A stretch of DNA of 64,000 bases. It comes from an uncultured Lachnospiraceae bacterium. GTDB taxonomy: Bacteria; Bacillota; Clostridia; Lachnospirales; Lachnospiraceae. The DNA lies in assembly GCA_902786365.1 (NCBI GenBank), contig CADACD010000003.1:62001-126000 (forward strand). Direction: 5' to 3'. Position 1 is the first letter of the stretch; every line of letters starts with the position of its first letter. Position numbers and translations under genes: made by a program. The notes under the pieces were generated by a model. That model was not told the origin of the DNA, did not search any database, and was given only the letters and a program-made list of their open reading frames with translations. This document shows, one piece after another, positions 47,250 to 55,607 of this stretch.

Positions 47250-47510
47250 ATGAGGATTTTTGATTTGCGTGAAAAAGAAGTGATTAATCAGTGTGACTGC
47301 AAAAGACTTGGATTTGTATGTGATATTGAATTTGATGCATGTACCGGATGCATAGAATCCTTAATCATACCGGGGGAACCTAAGATATGTGGTTTATTTG
47401 GCAGAGATACGGAGTTTATAATTCCATTTAAGTGTGTAGTACAGATTGGAGAGGAAATTATACTTGTAAAAGTGAAGGTGGATGAAGTGCTTAGGAAGTG
47501 TAAATTCTAA
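47250..47510 (+). CDS. YlmC/YmxH-family sporulation protein (PRC-barrel)
   Basis: An 86-residue protein of the YlmC/YmxH family, a small PRC-barrel-like domain often found after sigG in spore formers. The start MRIFDLREKEVINQCDCKR matches the family N-terminus; five Cys residues could bind metal. ATG 47250 follows AGGAG by 5 bp; an in-frame ATG at 47199 would add 17 residues without a ribosome site. Its function is unknown; a role in sporulation is inferred from family naming and from sigG next door. Confidence 0.82.
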   Translation: MRIFDLREKEVINQCDCKRLGFVCDIEFDACTGCIESLIIPGEPKICGLFGRDTEFIIPFKCVVQIGEEIILVKVKVDEVLRKCKF

Positions 47511-47531
47511 TCATGTAAAGCTCTAATGAAC

Positions 47532-47560
47532 TTGACCAAATGTGGTTTATTCATTATAAT
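47532..47560 (+). promoter_or_regulatory. SigA promoter for nrdR
   Basis: TTGACC (47532-47537), a 17-bp spacer and a perfect TATAAT (47555-47560), 36 bp before the nrdR ATG. Confidence 0.75.
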
Positions 47561-47596
47561 TGATAAAGATACATTTGATTGAAATGGAGGATTATC

Positions 47597-48046
47597 ATGA
47601 GGTGCCCATACTGCAATGAGGAAGGTACAAAAGTAATTGATTCGCGCCCGGCAGACAATAATTCCATCAGAAGAAGGAGACAGTGTGAGAGCTGTGGGAA
47701 GAGATATACCACTTATGAGAGAGTAGAGAATGTTCCTCTTATTGTAATAAAAAAAGATATGAATAGGGAACCTTACAACCGTTCCAAAATTGAGGCAGGA
47801 ATTGTAAGGTCATGTCATAAAAGACCGGTTTCCATGGAAGAAATTACAGTGCTGGTAGATGAAATAGAAAATATGATTTTCAATCTCGATGTAAAGGAGA
47901 TAAGCAGTTCAAGAATAGGTGAAATACTTATGAATAAACTGAAAGATTTTGATTCAGTGGCATATGTAAGGTTTGCATCCGTTTATAGAGAGTTTAAAGA
48001 TGTCAATACGTTTATGGACGAAATAAAAAAACTTCTTGATAAATAG
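47597..48046 (+). CDS. nrdR: Transcriptional repressor NrdR
   Basis: A 149-residue ATP/dATP-sensing repressor of ribonucleotide reductase genes. It has a zinc ribbon with Cys3, Cys6, Cys30 and Cys33 (MRCPYCN ... RRRRQCESC) and an ATP-cone domain starting at VIKKDMNREPYNRSK. GGAGG stands 8 bp before ATG 47597; a TTG at 47579 in frame is upstream of it. No ribonucleotide reductase gene is in the window. Confidence 0.96.
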   Translation: MRCPYCNEEGTKVIDSRPADNNSIRRRRQCESCGKRYTTYERVENVPLIVIKKDMNREPYNRSKIEAGIVRSCHKRPVSMEEITVLVDEIENMIFNLDVKEISSSRIGEILMNKLKDFDSVAYVRFASVYREFKDVNTFMDEIKKLLDK

Positions 48047-48146
48047 TTGTTATTGACAAACAGTCACAGTTCGCCGGCACATTGCTAAAATGAACCGGAA
48101 TGACCATGAACGGTGATGACAATAAGCGATAGTGGAGAAAAGTACC

Positions 48147-48662
48147 ATGAAAATTTTTAGAAAATTATATCCGTCAGAGATGGAAGATGGAACATATGTG
48201 ATTGATTTTAAAAAATATTATGACATGGGATACCGGGGGATTCTGTTTGATATAGATAACACTCTGGTTCCGCATGGTGCACCAGCCGATGAAAAGGCAA
48301 TTGCATTTTTTAAAAAACTACGTGAAATGGGATTTAAAACATGTCTTATTTCAAACAATAAAGAACCCAGAGTAAAGTCGTTTGCCGATAAAGTAGGTTC
48401 GGAGTATATTTTTGATGCACATAAACCATCAAGAAAAAATTATATGAAGGCATTTGAACTCATGGACACTAAGAAAAACAATACATTATTTGTAGGTGAT
48501 CAGATATTTACAGATATATATGGAGCAAACAGAGTTGGAATGCATACCATTTTAGTAAAGCCGATACATCCAAAAGAAGAAATTCAGATTGTATTGAAAA
48601 GATATCTAGAAAAAGGTGTATTGTGGACTTATAAGAAAGATAAAGGTCATAGGGAACAATAA
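48147..48662 (+). CDS. yqeG: YqeG-family HAD phosphatase
   Basis: A 171-residue HAD (class IIIA) phosphatase. Motif I is LFDIDNTLV with Asp35 and Asp37, motif II CLISNN, the Lys of motif III is in HKPSRKN, and motif IV is FVGDQIFTDIYGANRVG. The physiological substrate of YqeG is not established, though related enzymes act on phosphatidylglycerol phosphate. In Bacillus yqeG is close to aroE; here aroE lies next but converges from the other strand. ATG 48147 has GGAGA upstream; a GTG at 48132 overlaps that site. Confidence 0.92.
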   Translation: MKIFRKLYPSEMEDGTYVIDFKKYYDMGYRGILFDIDNTLVPHGAPADEKAIAFFKKLREMGFKTCLISNNKEPRVKSFADKVGSEYIFDAHKPSRKNYMKAFELMDTKKNNTLFVGDQIFTDIYGANRVGMHTILVKPIHPKEEIQIVLKRYLEKGVLWTYKKDKGHREQ

Positions 48663-48666
48663 TCTC

Positions 48667-48707
48667 AAGGTCATACTTTTTCACGGAGGCATGAAACGTA
48701 TGACCTT
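48667..48707. terminator. Bidirectional terminator between yqeG and aroE
   Basis: A perfect 10-bp stem (48667-48676 with 48698-48707), with a 21-nt loop, lies between the two convergent genes. Its T-run is short on both sides. Confidence 0.6.
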
Positions 48708-48727
48708 TTGAATTATCGTAAAATCTG

Positions 48728-49597
48728 TTAACTTAAAAAATATTTTTCTTTTACTTTTTCAACCGGCATGTCCTGCCCTGTCCATATTTTAAAGGCTTCC
48801 GCACCTTGATAAAGAAGCATATAAAGACCGTTGAAAGTCTGGCAGCCATGTGATTTTGCCATAGAAAGAAGCTTCGTTTCTTTTGGGTTATATATGATAT
48901 CTGATACAATCAAATCTTCTCTGAATACACTTTCATCAGTGATAATACAATTGTCGACATTAGGAGCCATTCCCACGCTTGTTGCGTTTGTGAGAATATG
49001 GCTGTTTTCGATACTTTTATTCAGTTCAGTTTTATCAGCCAGATCATATAATGCAGCTTTACAGTCTGTATTTTTATTGATACTATCAACCATTTTCTGA
49101 GCTCTATCAAAAAATTGGTCTCTGATACTGAAAACATTGATTGATTTTACACCATCTAATGCTGCCTGTACACATAATGAGGTGGCAGCTCCGCCTGCAC
49201 CCAGCAAAGTCATATTTTTGCCTATAATATCATGTCCTGCATCTTTAACGGCACGCATATAGCCGATGCCATCAGTGTTGTATCCGGTAAGAACACCATT
49301 ATCATTCACAACTGTATTGACTGCACCAATCATTTCGGCAGCAGGGCTTAATTTGTCGGCAAGTTCACACATCAGATTTTTATCAGGCATAGTACAGTTA
49401 AAACCACGTACACCCATTATTCTCATTCCGTCAACAGCAGTTTTGAGATTGGTTGTGTCCACATCAAAACAGAGATAAACGTAATCTAAATTAAGTAAAT
49501 GGAATGCTTCATTGTGCATCATTGGTGAAATGCTGTGTGCCACAGGACTTCCAAGTAGACCTGTCAGCTTTGTGTGGCCTGTTATGTTGATACTCAT
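48728..49597 (-). CDS. aroE: Shikimate dehydrogenase
   Basis: Reduces 3-dehydroshikimate to shikimate with NADPH. The 289-residue protein has the substrate loop GSPVAHSISPMMHNEAF, the catalytic Lys in GFNCTMPDKN, the conserved IGAVNTVVN, the cofactor loop LLGAGGAATS and the C-terminal NGLYMLLYQGAEAFKIWTG. The stretch around the catalytic Lys reads NCTMPDK where NVTIPHK is usual, a mild divergence. AAAGGA precedes the ATG. It is a lone minus-strand gene. Confidence 0.95.
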   Translation of the reverse strand: MSINITGHTKLTGLLGSPVAHSISPMMHNEAFHLLNLDYVYLCFDVDTTNLKTAVDGMRIMGVRGFNCTMPDKNLMCELADKLSPAAEMIGAVNTVVNDNGVLTGYNTDGIGYMRAVKDAGHDIIGKNMTLLGAGGAATSLCVQAALDGVKSINVFSIRDQFFDRAQKMVDSINKNTDCKAALYDLADKTELNKSIENSHILTNATSVGMAPNVDNCIITDESVFREDLIVSDIIYNPKETKLLSMAKSHGCQTFNGLYMLLYQGAEAFKIWTGQDMPVEKVKEKYFLS

Positions 49598-49735
49598 ATT
49601 TTTATGTCCTTTCGTATATGGAATTTGTATGAAATAATAGTAAAACTTTATGAAAAATATGTCAATAGAAATGCAGAGAAATGCAGGCGGAGGATACTTG
49701 CGAAAAGAAACAAAAGAAAAAAATAAAAAAAGTTG

Positions 49736-49764
49736 TTGACAATATAAAAGTAATGTGATATTAT
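49736..49764 (+). promoter_or_regulatory. SigA promoter of the tRNA-Leu gene
   Basis: A perfect TTGACA (49736-49741), 17 bp and TATTAT (49759-49764) predict a start about 15 nt upstream of the tRNA. Confidence 0.75.
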
Positions 49765-49787
49765 AATTTTCGCATTAAGAAATGCTT

Positions 49788-49871
49788 GCGGAAATGCTGG
49801 AATTGGCAGACAGGCTAGACTAAGGATCTAGTGTTGGCAACGACGTGAGGGTTCAAGTCCCTTTTTCCGCA
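49788..49871 (+). tRNA. tRNA-Leu (anticodon AAG)
   Basis: An 84-nt type II tRNA with a long variable arm. The 7-bp acceptor stem pairs GCGGAAA with TTTCCGC; the anticodon stem CTAGA/TCTAG encloses the loop CTAAGGA, so bases 34-36 are AAG. The T-arm GAGGGTTCAAGTCCCTT is standard. CCA is not encoded. An A at position 34 would normally need deamination to inosine to read CUU and CUC codons. It stands alone with its own promoter and terminator. Confidence 0.93.
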
Positions 49872-49885
49872 CTAAATATTGAGAC

Positions 49886-49919
49886 AGGGTAGAAGAGAGT
49901 ATTCTCAGCTACCCTTTTT
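49886..49919 (+). terminator. Intrinsic terminator after tRNA-Leu
   Basis: A two-part hairpin: GGGTAG (49887-49892) with CTACCC (49909-49914), and an inner GAGA/TCTC stem, followed by TTTTTA. Confidence 0.8.
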
Positions 49920-50068
49920 ATACTATATGGACGATTGAAAGAATAAGGAAACAAATAAGGTAAAAGGATGCAGAGAGATACGTGATTTTGCATTAATGAC
50001 AGAGTATATAATAAATTAGATACATAACATAATTACAAACTAAAAATTGAATATGGGAGGTAATGTGT

Positions 50069-50782
50069 ATGACACCACATAACAAGGCGCAAAAGGGAGA
50101 TATTGCAAAGACAGTTCTTATGCCTGGAGATCCGTTAAGGGCCAAGTTTATCGCTGAAAAATATCTTGAAGAAACGGTGATGTTTAATGATGTAAGGAAT
50201 ATGTTTGGCTATACCGGATATTATAAAGGAACAAAGGTATCGGTGATGGGTTCGGGTATGGGAATGCCATCAATAGGGATATATTCATATGAATTATATT
50301 CTCAGTATGATGTTGAAAATATCATCAGAATTGGTTCAGCAGGTTCGTATTGCGATAAGGCAAAAGTGTTTGATGTTGTTCTTGCAGATAGTGCATATTC
50401 AGAGTCGAGTTTTGCAAAAACACAGAATGGATATGATAAGGATATCACTTATCCATCAAAGAAATTATGTGAACTAATTAAAGAAACAACAACAGAATTA
50501 AAGAAGGATATCATTGTGGGGTGTGTACATTCATCAGATGTATTTTATCGTGAAGATAAGACTCCGTATTTTCAAAGATTATATGAGGAGAAAGGCTGCA
50601 TGTGTGTTGAGATGGAAAGCTTTGCATTGTTTCACAATGCAAATGTCTTAGGAAAGAATGCAGCATGTATTCTAACAATTTCAGATTCGTTTGTCTCTGA
50701 AAGAATTACAACAGCACTTGAAAGGGAAAAGTCATTTACCGATATGATGGAGATTGCTCTTGATACTGTTTTGAAATTATAA
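50069..50782 (+). CDS. deoD: Purine nucleoside phosphorylase, DeoD type
   Basis: A 237-residue hexameric-type phosphorylase that splits purine (deoxy)nucleosides into base and (deoxy)ribose 1-phosphate. Signatures are VLMPGDPLRAKFIAE, GSGMGMPSIGIYSYEL, IRIGSAGSY and the nucleoside-binding CVEMESFALF. ATG 50069 follows GGGAGG by 8 bp; ATG 50063 is only 2 bp from it. dgt, which makes deoxyguanosine from dGTP, follows after 17 bp, so the two probably form a deoxypurine salvage pair. Confidence 0.95.
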   Translation: MTPHNKAQKGDIAKTVLMPGDPLRAKFIAEKYLEETVMFNDVRNMFGYTGYYKGTKVSVMGSGMGMPSIGIYSYELYSQYDVENIIRIGSAGSYCDKAKVFDVVLADSAYSESSFAKTQNGYDKDITYPSKKLCELIKETTTELKKDIIVGCVHSSDVFYREDKTPYFQRLYEEKGCMCVEMESFALFHNANVLGKNAACILTISDSFVSERITTALEREKSFTDMMEIALDTVLKL

Positions 50783-50799
50783 TAGAGGGGAGCGGTTGG

Positions 50800-51807
50800 A
50801 TGAATATCAGACAGGAAAGTGAAGAAATTGAGTTTGCAACTCTCAGTGAATATGCATCATTTAGCAGATATTCCAAGGGACGTGATACAAAAGAGGACGA
50901 GTGTGATATCAGAACATGTTATCAAAGGGATCGTGATAGAATCATACATTGTAAGGCGTTTAGAAGATTGAAACATAAAACACAGGTATTTCTTGCACCG
51001 GCCGGGGATCATTACAGAACAAGGCTTACACATACCTTGGAAGTGTCCCAGATTGCAAGAACCATAGCAAAGGCACTCAGAATGAATGAGGATTTGACAG
51101 AAGCCATAGCACTTGGACATGACCTTGGGCATACACCGTTTGGACATGCGGGGGAGTCGGCACTCAATGATGTGTGCAAGGAAGGATTTGCCCATTACAG
51201 ACAGAGTCTTCGGGTTGTTGAGCTGCTAGAAAAGAAAGGGCAAGGGCTTAATCTCACAAAAGAGGTTCGAGATGGAATTGTCAATCACAGAACATCAGGT
51301 AATCCATCAACAATAGAAGGAAAGATTGTGAGGATATCAGATAAGATAGCATATATCAATCATGATATTGATGATGCGATAAGAGGAAAGATTTTGAGTG
51401 AGGAAGATTTGCCGGCGGAATATACTGATATTTTGGGACATTCCAAAAAAGAAAGGTTAAATACAATGATTCTTGATATTGTCAGGCAGAGCAGAAATAA
51501 GCCGGATATTATCATGTCAGAAATTATTGATAAAGCAATGAAGGATTTAAGAAATTTTATGTTTAAGCATGTTTATTCCAATCCAATGGCAAAAGGGGAA
51601 GAAAACAAAGCAAAGACAATGTTAAAGTCCTTGTATCAATATTATCTTGAACATCTGCATGAGATGCCGGAAGAGTATATATGGCTGGTTGAACAGAAAA
51701 ATGAATCAGCTGCGCGGGTTGTATGTGATTACATAGCAGGAATGAGTGACCAGTATTCTGTAAGAAAATATGAAGAATTGTTTGTACCGTCATTTTGGAT
51801 GTCATAA
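50800..51807 (+). CDS. dgt: dGTP triphosphohydrolase-like HD enzyme
   Basis: A 335-residue HD-domain phosphohydrolase that releases triphosphate from dNTPs. The metal site is seen in RTRLTHTLEVSQIAR and LGHDLGHTPFGHAGE; the N-terminal IHCKAFRRLKHKTQVF is typical of the short Dgt subfamily. Substrate range (dGTP only, or several dNTPs) cannot be told. It comes after deoD and before dnaG, the latter placement being common in Clostridia. Confidence 0.93.
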   Translation: MNIRQESEEIEFATLSEYASFSRYSKGRDTKEDECDIRTCYQRDRDRIIHCKAFRRLKHKTQVFLAPAGDHYRTRLTHTLEVSQIARTIAKALRMNEDLTEAIALGHDLGHTPFGHAGESALNDVCKEGFAHYRQSLRVVELLEKKGQGLNLTKEVRDGIVNHRTSGNPSTIEGKIVRISDKIAYINHDIDDAIRGKILSEEDLPAEYTDILGHSKKERLNTMILDIVRQSRNKPDIIMSEIIDKAMKDLRNFMFKHVYSNPMAKGEENKAKTMLKSLYQYYLEHLHEMPEEYIWLVEQKNESAARVVCDYIAGMSDQYSVRKYEELFVPSFWMS

Positions 51808-51876
51808 GAATCAGTTATAAAATCTTGTGGTGAATAAAGCGAATTTAAACAGATGAAAGGGATAGAGGGAGCAGAA

Positions 51877-53661
51877 ATGTATTACAGTGAAGATTTGATT
51901 GAAAAAGTTCGTTCTAGTAATGATATAGTAGATGTGATTTCTTCTTATGTGAAATTGAAGAAAACAGGATCAACTTATTTTGGTCTTTGCCCATTCCATA
52001 ATGAAAAGTCGCCATCATTTTCAGTCACTCCATCAAAACAGATGTATTATTGTTTTGGTTGTGGAGAAGGAGGAAATGTATTTTCATTTATCATGAGATA
52101 TGAGAATTATACATTTTTAGAGGCAGCAAAGATGTTGGCGGACAGGGCAGGGATTGATTTGCCACAGGCAGAATATTCTGAGGAGGACAGAAGAAAAGCG
52201 GAGCTTAAGTCAACACTTTTAGATATCAATAAGAAGGCTGCTCTTTATTTTCATCATCAGTTGAAAAGTGAGAAAGGAGAAAATGGAAGAAACTATTTTG
52301 AGGGAAGAGGACTTGATGAGGAGACAATAAAACATTTCGGACTAGGGTATTCTAATAAGACGAGTGATGATTTATACAGATATATGAGAAGTCAGGGATA
52401 TACAGATGATATCTTAAAAGAGGCCGGACTGTTTTCTTATTCAGAGAAAGGAACATATGACAAATTCTGGAACAGGGTCATGTTTCCGATTCTTGATATT
52501 AATGGTAAGGTGATTGGATTTGGTGGCAGAGTTTTAGGCGAGGGGGAACCTAAATATTTAAATTCTCCGGAGACAAAGATATTTGAAAAAAGCCGGAACT
52601 TATATGGAATGAATTTTGCAAGGATATCAAGAAAATCATATATTCTGATATGTGAAGGCTATATGGATGTGATTGCCCTTCACAGAGCAGGGTTTACCAA
52701 TGCAGTAGCAGCACTTGGAACAGCATTTACATCACAGCATGCAATGTTAATCAAGCGCTACTCAGATGAAGTGGTACTTACATTTGACAGTGACAGTGCC
52801 GGAAAAAAAGCGGCGCTTAGGGCAATCCCTATTCTAAAACAGGTCGGGGTGTCGATTAAGGTTTTAGATATGTCGCCGTATAAAGATCCGGATGAGTTTA
52901 TTAAAAATCTGGGTGCAGACGAATATCAGAAAAGAATTGATAATGCAACCAATAGCTTTATTTTCGAAATCCGAATGATGAGAGAGGAATATAATATTAA
53001 CGATCCGCATTCCAAGGCAGAATTTTATGGAAATGTAGCCAAGAAACTACTTGATTTTTCGGAGGAGCTGGAAAGAAATGTATATGTGGAAGCAGTGGCA
53101 AAAGAATTTATGATACCGATTGACAGCCTGAGCAGGGCAGTAAAAACATTGGCATTAAATTATAAGGTACCGGTATCCGAATCGGATGCAGGCAATTATG
53201 AAACAGGTGGCATCGGCAGCCGTGAGAAGAAAAATAAAAGGCCAAAAGCAGAAGATGGCGTAAAACAGGCACAAAAATTACTGCTCACATGGATGGTCGA
53301 AGATAATATTATTTACAATAAAGTAAAAGATTTGATAAGTGAAGAGGATTTTATAGAACCGCTTTATAACATGGTTGCAAAACTGTTGTTTGAACAGTTT
53401 AAAGCGGGGGAAAATAATCCGGCAAAGATATTGAATAGTTTTACGAAAGAGGACGAGCATAAAAGAGCAGCAGAATTATTTAATACATCACTTACGGAAA
53501 ATTTAAGTCATGATGAAAAGGAAAAGGCATTAAATGAAATGGTGATAAAAGTGAAAAAGAACAGCCTTGATTACCAATTTAAAAATGCGAGTGACTTTTC
53601 GCAATTGCAAAAGATATTGGAAGAGCAGAAAAAATTACAAAAAATACATATTTCTCTTTGA
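51877..53661 (+). CDS. dnaG: DNA primase DnaG
   Basis: Makes RNA primers for lagging-strand synthesis. The 594-residue protein has the CHC2 zinc site (Cys38, His41, Cys59, Cys62), the catalytic core and Toprim motifs (LICEGYMDVIALHRAG; LTFDSDSAGKKAA) and a C-terminal helicase-binding region. ATG 51877 follows GAGGGAG; an in-frame ATG at 51853 lies before that site. rpoD follows after 29 bp, preserving the core of the macromolecular synthesis operon; rpsU is absent here. Confidence 0.96.
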   Translation: MYYSEDLIEKVRSSNDIVDVISSYVKLKKTGSTYFGLCPFHNEKSPSFSVTPSKQMYYCFGCGEGGNVFSFIMRYENYTFLEAAKMLADRAGIDLPQAEYSEEDRRKAELKSTLLDINKKAALYFHHQLKSEKGENGRNYFEGRGLDEETIKHFGLGYSNKTSDDLYRYMRSQGYTDDILKEAGLFSYSEKGTYDKFWNRVMFPILDINGKVIGFGGRVLGEGEPKYLNSPETKIFEKSRNLYGMNFARISRKSYILICEGYMDVIALHRAGFTNAVAALGTAFTSQHAMLIKRYSDEVVLTFDSDSAGKKAALRAIPILKQVGVSIKVLDMSPYKDPDEFIKNLGADEYQKRIDNATNSFIFEIRMMREEYNINDPHSKAEFYGNVAKKLLDFSEELERNVYVEAVAKEFMIPIDSLSRAVKTLALNYKVPVSESDAGNYETGGIGSREKKNKRPKAEDGVKQAQKLLLTWMVEDNIIYNKVKDLISEEDFIEPLYNMVAKLLFEQFKAGENNPAKILNSFTKEDEHKRAAELFNTSLTENLSHDEKEKALNEMVIKVKKNSLDYQFKNASDFSQLQKILEEQKKLQKIHISL

Positions 53662-53690
53662 TAGCTTTTAAGAGTTGGAGGTAGCAGTAG

Positions 53691-54821
53691 ATGGAAGAAA
53701 GCAGAATGGATTTCGAAAAAAAGATGGAGAGTATATTGGAAGTGGCTAAAAAGAATAAGAGCACTGTAAGATATGAAGATATTACGAAAGTGTTTGGGAA
53801 GGCAGCAAGTGAAACAGAACTTTTTGATAAGATTTTCGAAAGACTTGAGAGCGAAAAAATAGAGATTTTGCCTGTTTCTGAGAGTGAAATGGAAGAATTG
53901 GATGAAATTGAAGAAATGGAAGGATTAGATGAGATAGACGAGAGTGAAGAGATTGATTTGTCTCAGATAGACTTGTCAATTCCTGATGGAGTTGGAATAG
54001 AAGATCCTGTCAGAATGTATCTCAAAGAAATCGGCAAAATTCCATTGTTATCAATGGAAGAAGAAATTGAACTTGCAAAGAGAATGGAGCAGGGAGATGA
54101 TGAGGCAAAAAAGCAGCTTGCTGAGGCGAATTTAAGACTTGTTGTAAGCATCGCAAAAAAATATGTGGGAAGAGGACTACAGTTCCTTGACCTGATACAG
54201 GAAGGGAATTTAGGACTTATCAAAGCTGTTGATAAATTTGATTACAAAATGGGATATAAATTCAGTACCTATGCAACATGGTGGATCAGGCAGGCAATCA
54301 CAAGGGCAATAGCAGATCAGGCAAGAACAATCAGAATTCCGGTGCATATGGTTGAGACGATTAACAGACTGACAAGGACATCAAGACAGCTTTTACAGCA
54401 GTTGGGAAGAGAACCTTCGGCAGAGGAAATTGCACAGAGAATGGACATGCCTGTGGAAAAAGTCAGGGAGATTCTCAAGATTGCACAGGAACCAGTTTCT
54501 TTAGAGACACCTGTTGGGGAAGAAGATGACAGTCATCTGGGAGACTTTATTCAGGATGAAAATATTTTGTTACCGGCAGATGCTGCAACATATACGATGT
54601 TGAAAGAACAGATAGTTGATGTTTTGACAACTTTGACAGAAAGAGAGAGAAAAGTGCTAAGTCTCAGATTTGGACTGGAGGATGGAAGACCAAGAACATT
54701 GGAAGAAGTTGGTCAGATTTTTGATGTGACAAGGGAGAGAATAAGACAGATTGAGGCAAAAGCACTTAGAAAGTTAAAGCATCCAAGCAGAAGCAAAAAG
54801 TTAAGAGATTATCTTGATTGA
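53691..54821 (+). CDS. rpoD: Primary sigma factor RpoD (SigA)
   Basis: The housekeeping sigma factor, 376 residues. Region 1.1 is short and followed by a very acidic Glu/Asp-rich linker (about residues 60-100). Region 1.2 [16 protein letters not shown], region 2 ([37 protein letters not shown]), region 3 and region 4 ([20 protein letters not shown]) are complete. TTGGAGGTAG precedes the ATG. It recognises the TTGACA/TATAAT promoters listed in this window. Confidence 0.98.
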   Translation: MEESRMDFEKKMESILEVAKKNKSTVRYEDITKVFGKAASETELFDKIFERLESEKIEILPVSESEMEELDEIEEMEGLDEIDESEEIDLSQIDLSIPDGVGIEDPVRMYLKEIGKIPLLSMEEEIELAKRMEQGDDEAKKQLAEANLRLVVSIAKKYVGRGLQFLDLIQEGNLGLIKAVDKFDYKMGYKFSTYATWWIRQAITRAIADQARTIRIPVHMVETINRLTRTSRQLLQQLGREPSAEEIAQRMDMPVEKVREILKIAQEPVSLETPVGEEDDSHLGDFIQDENILLPADAATYTMLKEQIVDVLTTLTERERKVLSLRFGLEDGRPRTLEEVGQIFDVTRERIRQIEAKALRKLKHPSRSKKLRDYLD

Positions 54822-54895
54822 GATGAAGAGTATATATACTAAAGAATATTACTAGAGTGAAGAAATGTGAATCATTATGAAAAAAAGAGGAAAAA

Positions 54896-55591
54896 ATGAA
54901 AATTTCAAACAGATTAAAAAGAGTAGCATGTAATGTCACACCGGGATACAGAGTGGCGGATATAGGAACAGACCATGGATATGTTCCTATCTACCTGGTT
55001 GAAAATCAATTAGCGGTGCATGTGATTGCGATGGACATCAATGAAGGCCCATTAAAAAGGGCTAATGAAAATATAAGAAACAGCCATTTAGAAAGTTTTA
55101 TCGAAACAAGACTGTCAAACGGATTTGAAAAGCTTTCGTATGGTGAGACTGATATTGCTGTCATTGCAGGAATGGGCGGCGAATTGATGAAAAGCCTTTT
55201 AAAGAGTGGGGCACATGTAGTGAGCGGATTGGAAGAGCTTGTGCTGTCACCTCATTCAGAAATCCATGTTGTGCGGGAATATATCAGATGTATTGGACAT
55301 AAGATAGTAAATGAAGAAATGCTTGTCGATGAGGGCAAGTATTATACTATTATCAAGACACATAAGGGTCAGGAGGATACATATTCAGCCACTGAATATA
55401 AATATGGGAAGATTCTCATAGATAGAAGGGATGTAGTTTTGATGGATTATCTGAAGTATAAAAAAGATAAGTTTTTAAGTATTTTAGAAAATTTTGAAAC
55501 ACAAAAAATAGAGAATGATTCAAAATCATGGGAAAGGTACAGACAGATAAAAGTGGAGGTAGAAGAGATAGAAGGTATACTAAAAGGATGA
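54896..55591 (+). CDS. trmK: tRNA (adenine22-N1)-methyltransferase TrmK
   Basis: A 231-residue SAM-dependent methyltransferase that modifies A22 of some tRNAs. It has the N-terminal Rossmann loop RVADIGTDHGYVPIYLV and IAGMGGELM, followed by a C-terminal coiled coil. It follows rpoD after 74 bp, as in Bacillus (yqfN). The usual next gene, yqfO (a Nif3-like protein), is replaced here by a nucleoside kinase. Confidence 0.92.
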   Translation: MKISNRLKRVACNVTPGYRVADIGTDHGYVPIYLVENQLAVHVIAMDINEGPLKRANENIRNSHLESFIETRLSNGFEKLSYGETDIAVIAGMGGELMKSLLKSGAHVVSGLEELVLSPHSEIHVVREYIRCIGHKIVNEEMLVDEGKYYTIIKTHKGQEDTYSATEYKYGKILIDRRDVVLMDYLKYKKDKFLSILENFETQKIENDSKSWERYRQIKVEVEEIEGILKG

Positions 55592-55607
55592 AAGAGAGGT
55601 TTTTTGT

